Shown here piece after piece: positions 1 through 8,522 of a DNA stretch of 64,000 bases. Under the pieces are notes generated by a model, which worked only from the letters and a program-made list of their open reading frames with translations, made no database searches and had not been told where the DNA came from. This DNA comes from Catellatospora paridis. Its GTDB lineage: Bacteria; Actinomycetota; Actinomycetes; Mycobacteriales; Micromonosporaceae. The position numbers and the translations under genes are program-made. The stretch is from contig NZ_ML769322.1 in assembly GCF_009720365.1 (NCBI RefSeq), positions 123,629-187,628 of the forward strand, read 5' to 3'. The number at the start of each line of letters is the position of its first letter. The stretch's first letter is position 1.

Positions 1-32
1 CTGACGACGCGAACCGGGCGGCGCCCGGTCGG

Positions 33-869
33 TCAGGACTGTGCCGGGTAGTCCGTGGAGACGGTCACGTCGGCCCACTTATCCGTCTCGGCGGCGCGGG
101 CGGCTGCGGACTCGCGGGCCCGGCGCAGCGCGTCGGAGCCGAGCAGCAGACGCAGCGGCGGATCGTCGGACCCGGCGATGTCGATGAGCACCTTCGCGGC
201 GCGGACCGGGTCGCCGGGTTCGACGTACTGCTCGCGGAACTTCAGCATCGCGCCGACGGTCGGCTCGTAGTCCGGTCCGACCGGGGCCGCCAGCTGCGCC
301 GCCCCGCCGCTCCACTTGGTGCGGAACCCGCCGGGCTCCACGATGGTGACCTTCACCCCGAACGGCTTGACCTCGTTGGCCAGCACCTCGGAGTAGCCCT
401 CGACGGCGAACTTCGCGGTCTGGTAGGCCCCGAGCCCCGGCGTGCCGCCGACCCGCCCGCCGATGGACGAGAACTGGATGACGTGCCCGTGCCGCTGCGC
501 ACGCAGCACCGGCAGCGCGGCCTTGGTGACGTTCACGACGCCGAACAGGTTGGTCTCGAGCTGGGCCCGGAAGTTCTCGTCGGGCGTCTCCTCCAGCGAC
601 CCGGACACGGCGTAGCCGGCGTTGTTCACGACGATGTCGAGCCGGCCGAACGCGTCGACCGCGGTCTGCACGGCGGCGCAGGCCGCGGCGGGGTCGGTGA
701 CGTCGAGCGCCATCGCACGGATCTGGTCGCCGTACTTGCGTACCAGGTCGTCGAGGGTTTCGGGTTTGCGGGCGGTGGCCACGACGTTGTCGCCGTGCTC
801 CAGCACGGCCCGGGTGAGTTCGTAGCCGAAACCGCTGGATGTTCCGGTGATGAGCCAGTTGTTCGCCAT
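33..869 (-). CDS. SDR family oxidoreductase
   Basis: NAD(P)-dependent short-chain dehydrogenase of about 278 residues, substrate unknown. The N-terminal Rossmann glycine motif TGTSSGFG is at residues 8-15, NNAG follows near residue 90, and the catalytic Ser plus YQTAK dyad lies near residues 140-160. The frame stays open further upstream, but the ATG at 869 is preceded by an AGGGGGA ribosome site and starts directly at the Rossmann strand, so I chose it. A TetR gene lies 35 bases upstream on the same strand, so the two may be co-transcribed and this reductase may be the regulator's target. Family call is secure; the reaction is not predictable. Confidence 0.9.
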   Translation of the reverse strand: MANNWLITGTSSGFGYELTRAVLEHGDNVVATARKPETLDDLVRKYGDQIRAMALDVTDPAAACAAVQTAVDAFGRLDIVVNNAGYAVSGSLEETPDENFRAQLETNLFGVVNVTKAALPVLRAQRHGHVIQFSSIGGRVGGTPGLGAYQTAKFAVEGYSEVLANEVKPFGVKVTIVEPGGFRTKWSGGAAQLAAPVGPDYEPTVGAMLKFREQYVEPGDPVRAAKVLIDIAGSDDPPLRLLLGSDALRRARESAAARAAETDKWADVTVSTDYPAQS

Positions 870-904
870 GAGAGTCCCCCTGTCGATCCCATCTGGGCGG
901 GTGG

Positions 905-1522
905 TCAGCGTGGGTCGTCGACCCAGGCCGGGACCAGGCCGACGAGGATGCCGACCAGGTCGTCGCGCGGGCACGGGTCGGCGGCGGTGAGCCAGTCCAC
1001 GATCGCGGCCGCCAGGCCGTGGCCGAGGAACACGGCGGTCGTGGCCAGCTCGCCGCCGGGCCGCGTCGGCGCGAAACGCAGGCGCCGGAAGTAGTACGCG
1101 ATGTTGTCGGCGAGCTGCCGCCCGAACCGTGCCGTCGCGGCCCCGCCCTCGGCCGAGCCGAAGACGGCCAGCAGCTCACTGCGCTGGCCTTCGACCTGGT
1201 CGAGGATGTGACCGAGGACGATCCGGGAGGCGTCCCGGCCGGTGGCCGCGCCGACCAGCCGGACCTGGACGTCCTGCTCGGAGATGGCCCGCAGGGCCTG
1301 CTCCAGGACGTACACGGCCAGGCTGCCGGTGGTGTCGAAGTGGGCGTAGAAGGAGGACCGGTTCAGGCCCGCCTCCGCCACGATCGAGCTGACCGACACC
1401 GGAGCTCCCGGGTGGCGGCCCGCGACGGCGGTGAACGCCTCGGCGAGCCTGGCCCGGGTGCGTACGGCCCGCGGGTCACGACTGTGCGTGTCCCCCTGCG
1501 CGGCCCTGATCTCCGTTCCCAC
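905..1522 (-). CDS. TetR family transcriptional regulator
   Basis: DNA-binding repressor-type protein of 205 residues with a GTG start. The N-terminal helix-turn-helix covers roughly residues 20-65, with the recognition-helix signature AGLNRSSFYAHF. The C-terminal half is the usual divergent ligand-binding helical domain. It is transcribed toward the SDR gene and is divergent from an aldo/keto reductase at 1627, so both oxidoreductases are candidate targets. I found no convincing palindrome in the 104-base divergent gap, and the ribosome site is weak. Confidence 0.87.
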   Translation of the reverse strand: MGTEIRAAQGDTHSRDPRAVRTRARLAEAFTAVAGRHPGAPVSVSSIVAEAGLNRSSFYAHFDTTGSLAVYVLEQALRAISEQDVQVRLVGAATGRDASRIVLGHILDQVEGQRSELLAVFGSAEGGAATARFGRQLADNIAYYFRRLRFAPTRPGGELATTAVFLGHGLAAAIVDWLTAADPCPRDDLVGILVGLVPAWVDDPR

Positions 1523-1584
1523 CAGGCCAGCGTAACCAGGTCAACGGCACTTCGCCAACAAATGTCGGAGAAGTAGGGCCCTAG

Positions 1585-2619
<1,035 letters not shown>

Positions 2620-2653
2620 GCCCTGGGACGCCGCCGACCTCAGGCCACCAGGC

Positions 2654-3319
2654 TCACCGGCAGTACTGGGCGTGCAGTTCGGCGTGGGGGCGGCGACGGC
2701 GCGGGTGACGGTACGAGGGACCCATCGAGATCTCGGCGCAGCAGTGCGAGCCCGGTGCCTGGACGAGGTGCGCCGGACAGCCCTCCACCAGCTCACGGAC
2801 CTGCCCGGCTTGCAGCTCGTACGCCTCCCGGCTGCCGGTGAGCACCAGCGTGTCGGCGGCGACCGACCACATCAGATGGTCACGGTATTCCCGGTGCCAG
2901 GTCCGGCGGTGGTCGGCGACCGGGCGGCTCGGCCACGCCCCGGCGGGCAGCGTGACGGTGTGCGGCCTGCCCGGACCCAGGCGAGCCCGGACCTCCTTCC
3001 ACCGCGAGGGCGGAAACGCCAGGCTGTGGTGCAGCAGGACCAGGTCCAGCGGTCGGCCCCAGTCGCACGGATCGGCCGCGGCCGACGCCCGCAACGGCAG
3101 GTAGACGATGGTGTGCGGCGATCGGGCGGCCAGCCCCCAGGCCATGGCGAACATCGCCGCCGACTGCGTGTCGACGCAGAACTGGGCGCCGAGCCGGGCT
3201 TCGTAGAGGCCGGCGAAGCCCGGCGGCTGGGCGGCCCGGACGACCCGGTAGCGGCGGTCACCGAGCCGGACCGCACTGACCAGCGTCCGCCACTCACGCT
3301 CCGCCAGGGGTGTCACCAC
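2654..3319 (-). CDS. hypothetical protein, 221 residues
   Basis: No recognised domain. The protein is soluble and Arg/His rich. A middle segment (LDLVLLHHSLAF, residues about 90-102) looks like a buried beta-strand of an alpha/beta fold. The C-terminal third contains three cysteines (CPAH, SHCC) and a basic tail RHPRRRRPHAE. The start is one of two adjacent GTG codons. Convergent with the upstream aldo/keto reductase, 34 bases away. Coding bias is typical of the neighbourhood, so I treat it as a real gene. The following 229 bases (3320-3548) hold only the upstream region of the next gene, including an unusually AT-rich patch at 3500-3540. Confidence 0.6.
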   Translation of the reverse strand: MVTPLAEREWRTLVSAVRLGDRRYRVVRAAQPPGFAGLYEARLGAQFCVDTQSAAMFAMAWGLAARSPHTIVYLPLRASAAADPCDWGRPLDLVLLHHSLAFPPSRWKEVRARLGPGRPHTVTLPAGAWPSRPVADHRRTWHREYRDHLMWSVAADTLVLTGSREAYELQAGQVRELVEGCPAHLVQAPGSHCCAEISMGPSYRHPRRRRPHAELHAQYCR

Positions 3320-3548
3320 GCCTGCACCACTGCTCGCCCCTCCGTCAGGTCATCACGTCCAGCAGGATCATCCGGGGCGCACGCGGCCTGCGGCAATCGA
3401 CTTTCCGTCCCGCGGCCGGACCCGTCGACGCGGCTCATGCGCCGAACACCGCAGGCGGGTCAAGTGTTCGGCGGCCGTGCCACACTTCCGGATGAAGTAG
3501 GTTTGCCCTATATCGACTTTATGTACTTACTCGGAATAGATTTCCGGC

Positions 3549-4094
3549 ATGGCTACTGAGATGCAGCTCCGCAAATTGGACAAGGCCTTCGGCCACCTCG
3601 ACAACGACCGCAGCGGCTTCGTCGAGCAGCAGGATCTCAACAACCTCGGCCTACGCCTGCTGGCGGAGTTCGGCACCGCACACGACGCCCCGAAAGCGCA
3701 GCGGATCGCCGAGGACTTCTCCACGTTCTGGCAGGAGCTGGCCAAAGCGCTCGACGTCGACCACGACCAGAAGCTCAGCCCGCAGGAGTGGCGTCAGGGG
3801 TTCACCGAGGCGTTCGTGCACGGCGACGCCTTCGACCGCAGCTTCCGCCCCGGCGCGCTGGCGGTGCTGCACCTGGCCGACACCGACGACGACGGGCGGG
3901 TCAGCCGGGACGAGTTCGCCACCATGCAGCGCGCCTTCGGCACGCCGGTCGGTGAGATCAACCTCGCCTTCGACAAGCTCGACGCCGACGAGGACGGCTA
4001 CCTCACCATCGAGGAACTCATGCTCGGCGTACGCCAGTTCTACATCGGAGCCGACGAGACCGCCCCCGGCAACTGGTTCTTCGGCCGGGTCTGA
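3549..4094 (+). CDS. EF-hand calcium-binding protein
   Basis: Small acidic protein of 181 residues with four EF-hand loops, like the calerythrin/calsymin group known from actinomycetes. Loops begin at DNDRSGFV (near residue 18), DVDHDQKL (near 69), DTDDDGRV (near 110) and DADEDGYL (near 144). Loops one, three and four keep most Ca-ligating Asp/Gly/Glu positions; loop two lacks the central Gly and may be weak. There is no signal peptide, so it is probably a cytoplasmic calcium buffer or sensor. The 60 bases upstream are AT-rich compared with everything around, suggesting its own promoter. It ends in a strong hairpin. Confidence 0.92.
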   Translation: MATEMQLRKLDKAFGHLDNDRSGFVEQQDLNNLGLRLLAEFGTAHDAPKAQRIAEDFSTFWQELAKALDVDHDQKLSPQEWRQGFTEAFVHGDAFDRSFRPGALAVLHLADTDDDGRVSRDEFATMQRAFGTPVGEINLAFDKLDADEDGYLTIEELMLGVRQFYIGADETAPGNWFFGRV

Positions 4095-4104
4095 CCAGGA
4101 TCGA

Positions 4105-4150
4105 ACGTCAGGGCCTGCCGCGGTTCGATTGCCGCGGCAGGCCCCGACGT
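4105..4150. terminator. bidirectional terminator hairpin
   Basis: Perfect 13-base stem (4111-4123 with 4132-4144) around an 8-base loop, extended by five more pairs (4105-4109 with 4146-4150) after one mismatch. It lies between the convergent EF-hand and zinc-ribbon genes. There is no T-tract, as is usual in actinomycetes. Confidence 0.85.
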
Positions 4151-4164
4151 CGTCCGGCGCATGC

Positions 4165-4611
4165 TCAGACCTGGTCGAGCAGCAGGCCGCTCGGGCCGTA
4201 GCCGATCTTCCAGTCCTCGTAGACGCCGATCTCCTGGCAGGCCTCGCAGCGCAGCGCGACGTACACCCAGCGGACGTCGTCGGACTCGCCGTCCTCGTAC
4301 AGGGAGAAGCCCGCCGCCGCGGCGAACTCCTCGTGCCCGCAGTTGCAGGCGCAGACCTCGATCTCCTCGTCGTCGTCCCAGAACTCGGCGCTGTCGGCGA
4401 TGAAGCCGTGCGTCCCGCAGGACACGCAGGTGCGGCGCACCGAGCCCTCGTCCTCGGCCATGACGGCGACCTCGAACGACCGGCCGCCGCACTGCCGGCA
4501 CACGCACCCGCGCACCTCGTGCACCGGATGGGCGTCCTCCTCCGGCAGCAGCAGGAACTCCTTCAGCTCCTCGAACGCGGTCTCGGGTGCCATTGCGGCG
4601 GATCCGGTCAT
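4165..4611 (-). CDS. zinc-ribbon-like protein with four CxxC-type clusters
   Basis: About 148 residues. The frame is open upstream, but the ATG at 4611 has an AGGGAGG ribosome site six bases away and begins the compact acidic protein. Four cysteine pairs are evenly spread: CVCRQC, CVSC, CACNC and CEAC, enough for two zinc ribbons. The segment between them is rich in Asp/Glu (FWDDDEEIEV). I do not recognise a named family. It could bind nucleic acid or a protein partner. It is convergent with the EF-hand gene and stands alone. The function is unknown, but the cysteine spacing makes metal binding likely. Confidence 0.7.
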   Translation of the reverse strand: MTGSAAMAPETAFEELKEFLLLPEEDAHPVHEVRGCVCRQCGGRSFEVAVMAEDEGSVRRTCVSCGTHGFIADSAEFWDDDEEIEVCACNCGHEEFAAAAGFSLYEDGESDDVRWVYVALRCEACQEIGVYEDWKIGYGPSGLLLDQV

Positions 4612-4829
4612 GTCGTGCCTCCCTGAGCCGTGAACACGCCGGCCGCGCCCACCGCGTGGATCATGCCGGTGCCCTCCGACGGAACACCGGGCGGGTTCCA
4701 CCCGCGATGGAGCGGGCGTTCCCTGCTGGGACAAACGCGCCGGAACTGGCACGGGCCGGCGGTGTCACGGCCGTGCCCGGCGGGGTCAGCGCGGTAGAGG
4801 TGTACCGGGACCAGGCAGGTCCACTTCGG

Positions 4830-5384
4830 TCAGCGCCGGCGCAGGTCGCGAGCGTGGGGCCAGGCCATGCGCAGTTTTGCGGGGCGGCCGTTCAGCCGAC
4901 CGGGCACACCACCCGGTTCGCCGGCGTAGGCCCGATCGACCGGGCTGCCGCCGTGCGCGACGTAGAACGCCTGCGCGGCGGTGTTCTGCTCCAGGACCCA
5001 CAGGTACAGCCCGCCGGTCGTGCCTCGCTCGGCCACGACCTGCGCCGCTCGCGTGATGAGGGAGGAGCCGATCCCGCCGCGCCGCAGCGTGTTCGTGACG
5101 TGCAGGTTGTCGATGAACGAACCCCAGTCGGCGTCGTCGTCGAGGATCAGGTGCACGAACCCGACGGGCTCGCCGTCGACGTCGGCCACGATCGTGACCT
5201 GATCCGGCTTCGGCGACCGCAGGCGTTGCGACCAGACCGTCAGCCGGTCGGCCACGACATCGCCGTCCAGGAACGCGTCGGCGAACGCACCCCGATAGTA
5301 ACGGCGCCAGCTGTCCGCGTGCAGTGTCGCGACGACCTCCGCGTCGACGGCCGAAGCCGTCCGCAGCTCCACCGCTGATCCCAT
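4830..5384 (-). CDS. GNAT family N-acetyltransferase
   Basis: Acetyl-CoA-dependent acetyltransferase of about 184 residues. Motif A is visible as the strand SFIDNLHV followed by the pyrophosphate-binding RRGGIGSSL. Motif B follows with LWVLEQNTAAQAFYVAHG. I chose the ATG at 5384, which has GGGGAGTGG upstream; the open frame continues 11 codons further. The C-terminal tail with a Gly/Arg/Pro-rich loop is typical of stand-alone GNATs. The substrate is unknown. The 218 bases downstream (4612-4829) show no further gene. Confidence 0.9.
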   Translation of the reverse strand: MGSAVELRTASAVDAEVVATLHADSWRRYYRGAFADAFLDGDVVADRLTVWSQRLRSPKPDQVTIVADVDGEPVGFVHLILDDDADWGSFIDNLHVTNTLRRGGIGSSLITRAAQVVAERGTTGGLYLWVLEQNTAAQAFYVAHGGSPVDRAYAGEPGGVPGRLNGRPAKLRMAWPHARDLRRR

Positions 5385-5479
5385 GCCGACCACTCCCCGA
5401 CGAAGGCCGCTGTTCATGCTACGGCGGCGCCGACCAGGGCGGCGGGCCCCGGAGCGGGCACCCGGATTCGTCTCAGGGG

Positions 5480-5857
5480 ATGGACGAGCGGCGCGTCCGC
5501 CTGCTCGTCTGGCATGGTGGTGCGGTGCTGATCTACAAGATCCTGCTGCCGTCGGAGTGGGCCGCGTTCGAGCAGGCCGGGCGGTTCGACGGCGCGCCGT
5601 TCGACCACGAGTCCGGATTCATCCACCTGTCGTCCCGCGAGCAGGTGGCCGCCACCGCACTGCGGGTGTTCGGGAACGAGCCGGAACTGGTCGTGGTCGC
5701 CGTCGACACCGAGGTGGTCGCCGAGTCGCTGCGCTGGGAGGAGTCGCGCGACCGGGGCGTGTTCCCGCACGTCTACGGGCCGCTGCCGCGCAGCGCCGTG
5801 GTCGCGGTGCACCGTGTCGCGGGAGCCGCGGCGGTCGACGCGTCCCTGCCACGGTAG
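5480..5857 (+). CDS. DUF952 family protein
   Basis: About 125 residues matching the DUF952 pattern: an IYKILLPSEW start, DHESGFIHLS, a VVVAVDTEVV strand, LRWEESRDRG and FPHVYGPLPRSAV. The family is small and widespread with no proven activity; the conserved His and Asp suggest a nucleotide- or sugar-related fold, but that is speculation. The ATG at 5480 is listed. A GTG at 5525 would give the usual family length of about 110 residues starting just before the IYK strand and may be the true start. It is divergent from the acetyltransferase gene. Confidence 0.85.
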   Translation: MDERRVRLLVWHGGAVLIYKILLPSEWAAFEQAGRFDGAPFDHESGFIHLSSREQVAATALRVFGNEPELVVVAVDTEVVAESLRWEESRDRGVFPHVYGPLPRSAVVAVHRVAGAAAVDASLPR

Positions 5858-5893
5858 CCCCGCCGCCACGTCGGCCGCCACCGCCTGCGGCGC

Positions 5894-6286
5894 TCAGCCC
5901 GCGGCCGGGCGCGACTGATCGGCCTCGTCGAGCAGGGCCGCGAGCTCGTCCGGGGCGCGCATACGCCACGCGTCGGTGACGAGTTCGGTGAGCCGGGCGA
6001 CGTCCACCCGGGGCAGTCGCAGCATCACCAGCGGGAACCCGTCGTAGCCCGGCGTGGTGAAGAACAGGTCGGGCTCGCCGAGCAGCAGCGCCTGCTTCTC
6101 CGCCTCGTCGCCGACGTACAGCACGGCCACGTCGGTGCGGATGACGCGCGGCTTTCCGGGCAGGCGCTCGGGGTAGGACCAGACGAAGCCCTTGTTCGTG
6201 ACCCGGAAGTCGAAGCCCTCGCTGTCGATCTCGGTCACCTCGGGCAGGGCGAGCGCCAGACGGCGCACGTCGTGCGCGTCAGCCAC
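5894..6286 (-). CDS. MmcQ/YjbR family protein
   Basis: 130 residues, the normal size for the MmcQ/YjbR family (CyaY-like fold, often annotated as DNA-binding). Visible are the N-terminal helix VRRLALALPEVTE, the FRVTNKGFVWSY strands and the closing helix WRMRAPDELAALLDE. Function is unproven in the family. It is convergent with DUF952, and the small gap between them is unremarkable. The upstream side faces the end of the MFS gene on the same strand. Confidence 0.88.
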   Translation of the reverse strand: MADAHDVRRLALALPEVTEIDSEGFDFRVTNKGFVWSYPERLPGKPRVIRTDVAVLYVGDEAEKQALLLGEPDLFFTTPGYDGFPLVMLRLPRVDVARLTELVTDAWRMRAPDELAALLDEADQSRPAAG

Positions 6287-6326
6287 CGGTGTGCCCTACC
6301 GTTCGCATACGCACAGGCTAGCGGGT

Positions 6327-7655
6327 TCAGCGCAGGGTGCGGTCCAGGGTGTAGCGGCGCTGCAGGAGCATCGCGACGACCATCAGCACCGCCGGGACGA
6401 CGCCGAAGCCGAGCCGGATCATCGTGTGCGCGGACTCGGACTGCACGACCTCGGTGCCCGCGCTGCTGGCGGCGAAGCCGCCGATGGCCAGGCAAGCCGC
6501 GTACACGTAGGGCCCGAGCGCGCCGCCGGTGGCCTCGGCGGCGGTCCACACGCCGGTGTAGGTGCCGGCGCGGGTGGTGCCGTCGGCGCCGCTCGCCCGG
6601 ATCACGTCCGGCATCATCGAGAACGGCAGCAGCTGCATCGCGGCGAACGCGACGCCGAGCACCGCGACCGCGGCGATCAGCACGGGCAGGCCCGCAGCGC
6701 TGCCGAAGGCGAGCACGACCGAGCCCGCGACGAACGCGCCCTGGGCGATGAGCAGGCCGGGCTGCTTGCCGATGCGGCGGGCGACGACGACCCAGACCGG
6801 GGTGGCGATCAGCGCGGGGGCGACGAACGCCGCGACCAGCACCGTGGTCAGGCCGGGACGGCCGAGCTCGTACTCGGCGTAGTAGGGCACGGCGGCCAGC
6901 ACCAGGTGGCTGGTGGTGGACATGGCCAGGTAGGAGCCGACGAGCCAGCGGAACTGCGGGTCGCGCAGGGCGACCAGCAGGGTGCGCAGCCCCGCCTTGC
7001 CGTGTGCGGCGGTCGCCGGGCTCGGCGCGAGCGCGGTCAGCCGCCGTACGCCGCCGATCCCGATCAGCATGGTGACCAGCATCGACCCGCCGAGCACCAG
7101 ACCCATGAGGGCGTATCCGGACCGGGTCGGGTCCTCCTTGCCCGCGATCATCGGTGCGAGCACTCCGCTGAGCAGGATGCCGACGGTGAGCACGACCATC
7201 CGGAAGCCCATCAGCCGGGTGCGCTCGTGATAGCCGATGGCGAGATCCGCGGGCGTGGACAGGTAGGGCACCTGGTAGGCGGCGAACAGCAGGTTGCCCG
7301 CGATGAACGCGACGGCCACCCAGGCGGCGGCGGAGTTGCCGATCAGGCCGCCGGGCACCAGGAACAGGGCGGCGAAGGCCAGCGGCAGGCCGCAGCCGAG
7401 CATCATCAGGCGGCGGCGGTGGCCGCGGCGGGAGAGGTCGGCGTCGGAGAGGTGGCCGACCCACGGGTGCAGCAGCACATCGGCGATCTTGGGCAGCAGC
7501 AGCACGAACCCGGCGATCAGGGGCGCGACGGCGAGCACATCGGTGAGGAAGTAGAGCAGCAGCAGGCCGGGTACGGTGACCCAGGTGCCCATGCCCAGTG
7601 ACCCGCTCGCGAAGGCCAGCATGCCGCCGCGGGGGAGCCGCGCCGCCTCGTCCAT
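6327..7655 (-). CDS. MFS transporter of the GPH (glycoside-pentoside-hexuronide) type
   Basis: Integral membrane carrier of 442 residues with about twelve transmembrane helices, resembling the MelB-like cation-coupled sugar symporters. Family features include the early helix GTWVTVPGLLLLYFLTDVL, the loop GHLSDADLSRRGHRR (the GPH D-x-x-x-x-R-x-G-R-R-R region near residues 60-75) and a second-half ARRIGKQP loop. The ATG at 7655 has a GGAGAAGG ribosome site. It is divergent from a TetR gene at 7713, with a palindrome between them that recurs before the monooxygenase, so it is probably under that repressor. The substrate is unknown. Confidence 0.88.
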   Translation of the reverse strand: MDEAARLPRGGMLAFASGSLGMGTWVTVPGLLLLYFLTDVLAVAPLIAGFVLLLPKIADVLLHPWVGHLSDADLSRRGHRRRLMMLGCGLPLAFAALFLVPGGLIGNSAAAWVAVAFIAGNLLFAAYQVPYLSTPADLAIGYHERTRLMGFRMVVLTVGILLSGVLAPMIAGKEDPTRSGYALMGLVLGGSMLVTMLIGIGGVRRLTALAPSPATAAHGKAGLRTLLVALRDPQFRWLVGSYLAMSTTSHLVLAAVPYYAEYELGRPGLTTVLVAAFVAPALIATPVWVVVARRIGKQPGLLIAQGAFVAGSVVLAFGSAAGLPVLIAAVAVLGVAFAAMQLLPFSMMPDVIRASGADGTTRAGTYTGVWTAAEATGGALGPYVYAACLAIGGFAASSAGTEVVQSESAHTMIRLGFGVVPAVLMVVAMLLQRRYTLDRTLR

Positions 7656-7683
7656 ACCTTCTCCTCGCCCGTCCGCGGGTGTA

Positions 7684-7701
7684 ATCCAACGTTTGCTGGA
7701 T
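7684..7701. promoter_or_regulatory. imperfect TetR-type operator (copy 1)
   Basis: ATCCAACG, a TT spacer, then TGCTGGAT. Six of eight positions pair. It sits in the divergent gap between the MFS and tetR starts and matches the perfect copy at 8488-8505. Operator assignment is inference from position and recurrence. Confidence 0.7.
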
Positions 7702-7712
7702 AGTAGGGCACG

Positions 7713-8372
7713 ATGGAGCGCATGACTACACCCCGACGGGGACCGGGCCGACCCCGGCGTGCCGACCAGCGCGCGACACCTGAGGTGATCATCGAGGCGG
7801 CGGCCGGGCTGTTCGCGCGGCGCGGCTTCGACGCGGTCGGCATGCGCGAGGTCGCGGCCGCCTGCGGCGTGGACGTCGCCACCGTGCACCACCACGTCGG
7901 CACCAAGGCCGCACTGTACGAGTGCTGCTTCGCGCGGGTGTTCGCGGCCGAGAGCGAGGCGTTGACCAGGGCCGTCGCCACCGCCCGGGAAGGCCTGTCC
8001 GCGGGACCCGGCCCGGCGCTGGCCGGGCTGCACGAGCTGGTCGACGTGTTCATCGACTTCCTGGAGGACCGCCCCGAAGTCACCGGGCTGTGGCTGCGCC
8101 GCTGGCTGGAGCCCGACCGGCACGCCGAACTGGACGCCCGCTACAGCGAACCGCTCTACCACGCGGTCGAGCAGGTGCTGGCCGAGGCCGACGCGGCCGG
8201 GGTGCTCAGCGAGCCGCAGCCGCACCTGGCCGTACGCAGCCTGGTCTGGTCCGTGCACGCACACGTCGTCGGCCTGCTGTCCGGCGCGAACGGAGCCCGC
8301 CAGCGCCGCGAGTTCCGCGCCTTCGCCCACCGCTGGCTGGACCGCATGTACCCGCCCCCGGCCCCTGCTTGA
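7713..8372 (+). CDS. TetR family regulator of the adjacent transporter/monooxygenase genes
   Basis: 219 residues. A short basic lead RRGPGRPRR precedes the helix-turn-helix (residues about 22-68, AAACGVDVATVHHHVGTK). The C-terminal ligand domain is full length. It starts at the ATG at 7713 with AGGGC upstream; a second in-frame ATG lies three codons later. The start lies 12 bases after the imperfect operator, implying autoregulation, and the same motif stands before the monooxygenase gene downstream. A dispersed palindromic repeat begins at its stop codon. Confidence 0.9.
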   Translation: MERMTTPRRGPGRPRRADQRATPEVIIEAAAGLFARRGFDAVGMREVAAACGVDVATVHHHVGTKAALYECCFARVFAAESEALTRAVATAREGLSAGPGPALAGLHELVDVFIDFLEDRPEVTGLWLRRWLEPDRHAELDARYSEPLYHAVEQVLAEADAAGVLSEPQPHLAVRSLVWSVHAHVVGLLSGANGARQRREFRAFAHRWLDRMYPPPAPA

Positions 8373-8449
8373 TCGTCCGACTTGCCCGGCAGGCGTGCGA
8401 ATCATGGGCGACCTTTCGCCCGTTTGCCAGGCAAGTCGAGCGATCATGG
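8371..8449. repeat. dispersed palindromic repeat, copy A
   Basis: About 79 bases forming a long imperfect stem. The outer GATCG..CGATC and CGACTTGCC / GGCAAGTCG arms pair, with a second small hairpin GGGCGA..TCGCCC at the tip. It starts on the stop codon of the tetR gene. A second copy, in inverted orientation and roughly 80 percent alike, follows the SDR gene at 32819-32893. It could also serve as a terminator. Confidence 0.8.
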
Positions 8450-8487
8450 CGGCGGGCGCTTGACGCGGGGACCCCTCCCGACGCAAT

Positions 8488-8505
8488 ATCCAACGAACGT
8501 TGGAT
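8488..8505. promoter_or_regulatory. perfect TetR-type operator (copy 2)
   Basis: Perfect inverted repeat ATCCAACG-AA-CGTTGGAT, 18 bases before the monooxygenase start. It shares its half-site with the motif in the tetR/MFS gap, so one repressor probably controls all these genes. Binding is inferred. Confidence 0.8.
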
Positions 8506-8522
8506 TTTTGGGGAGGGTACGC

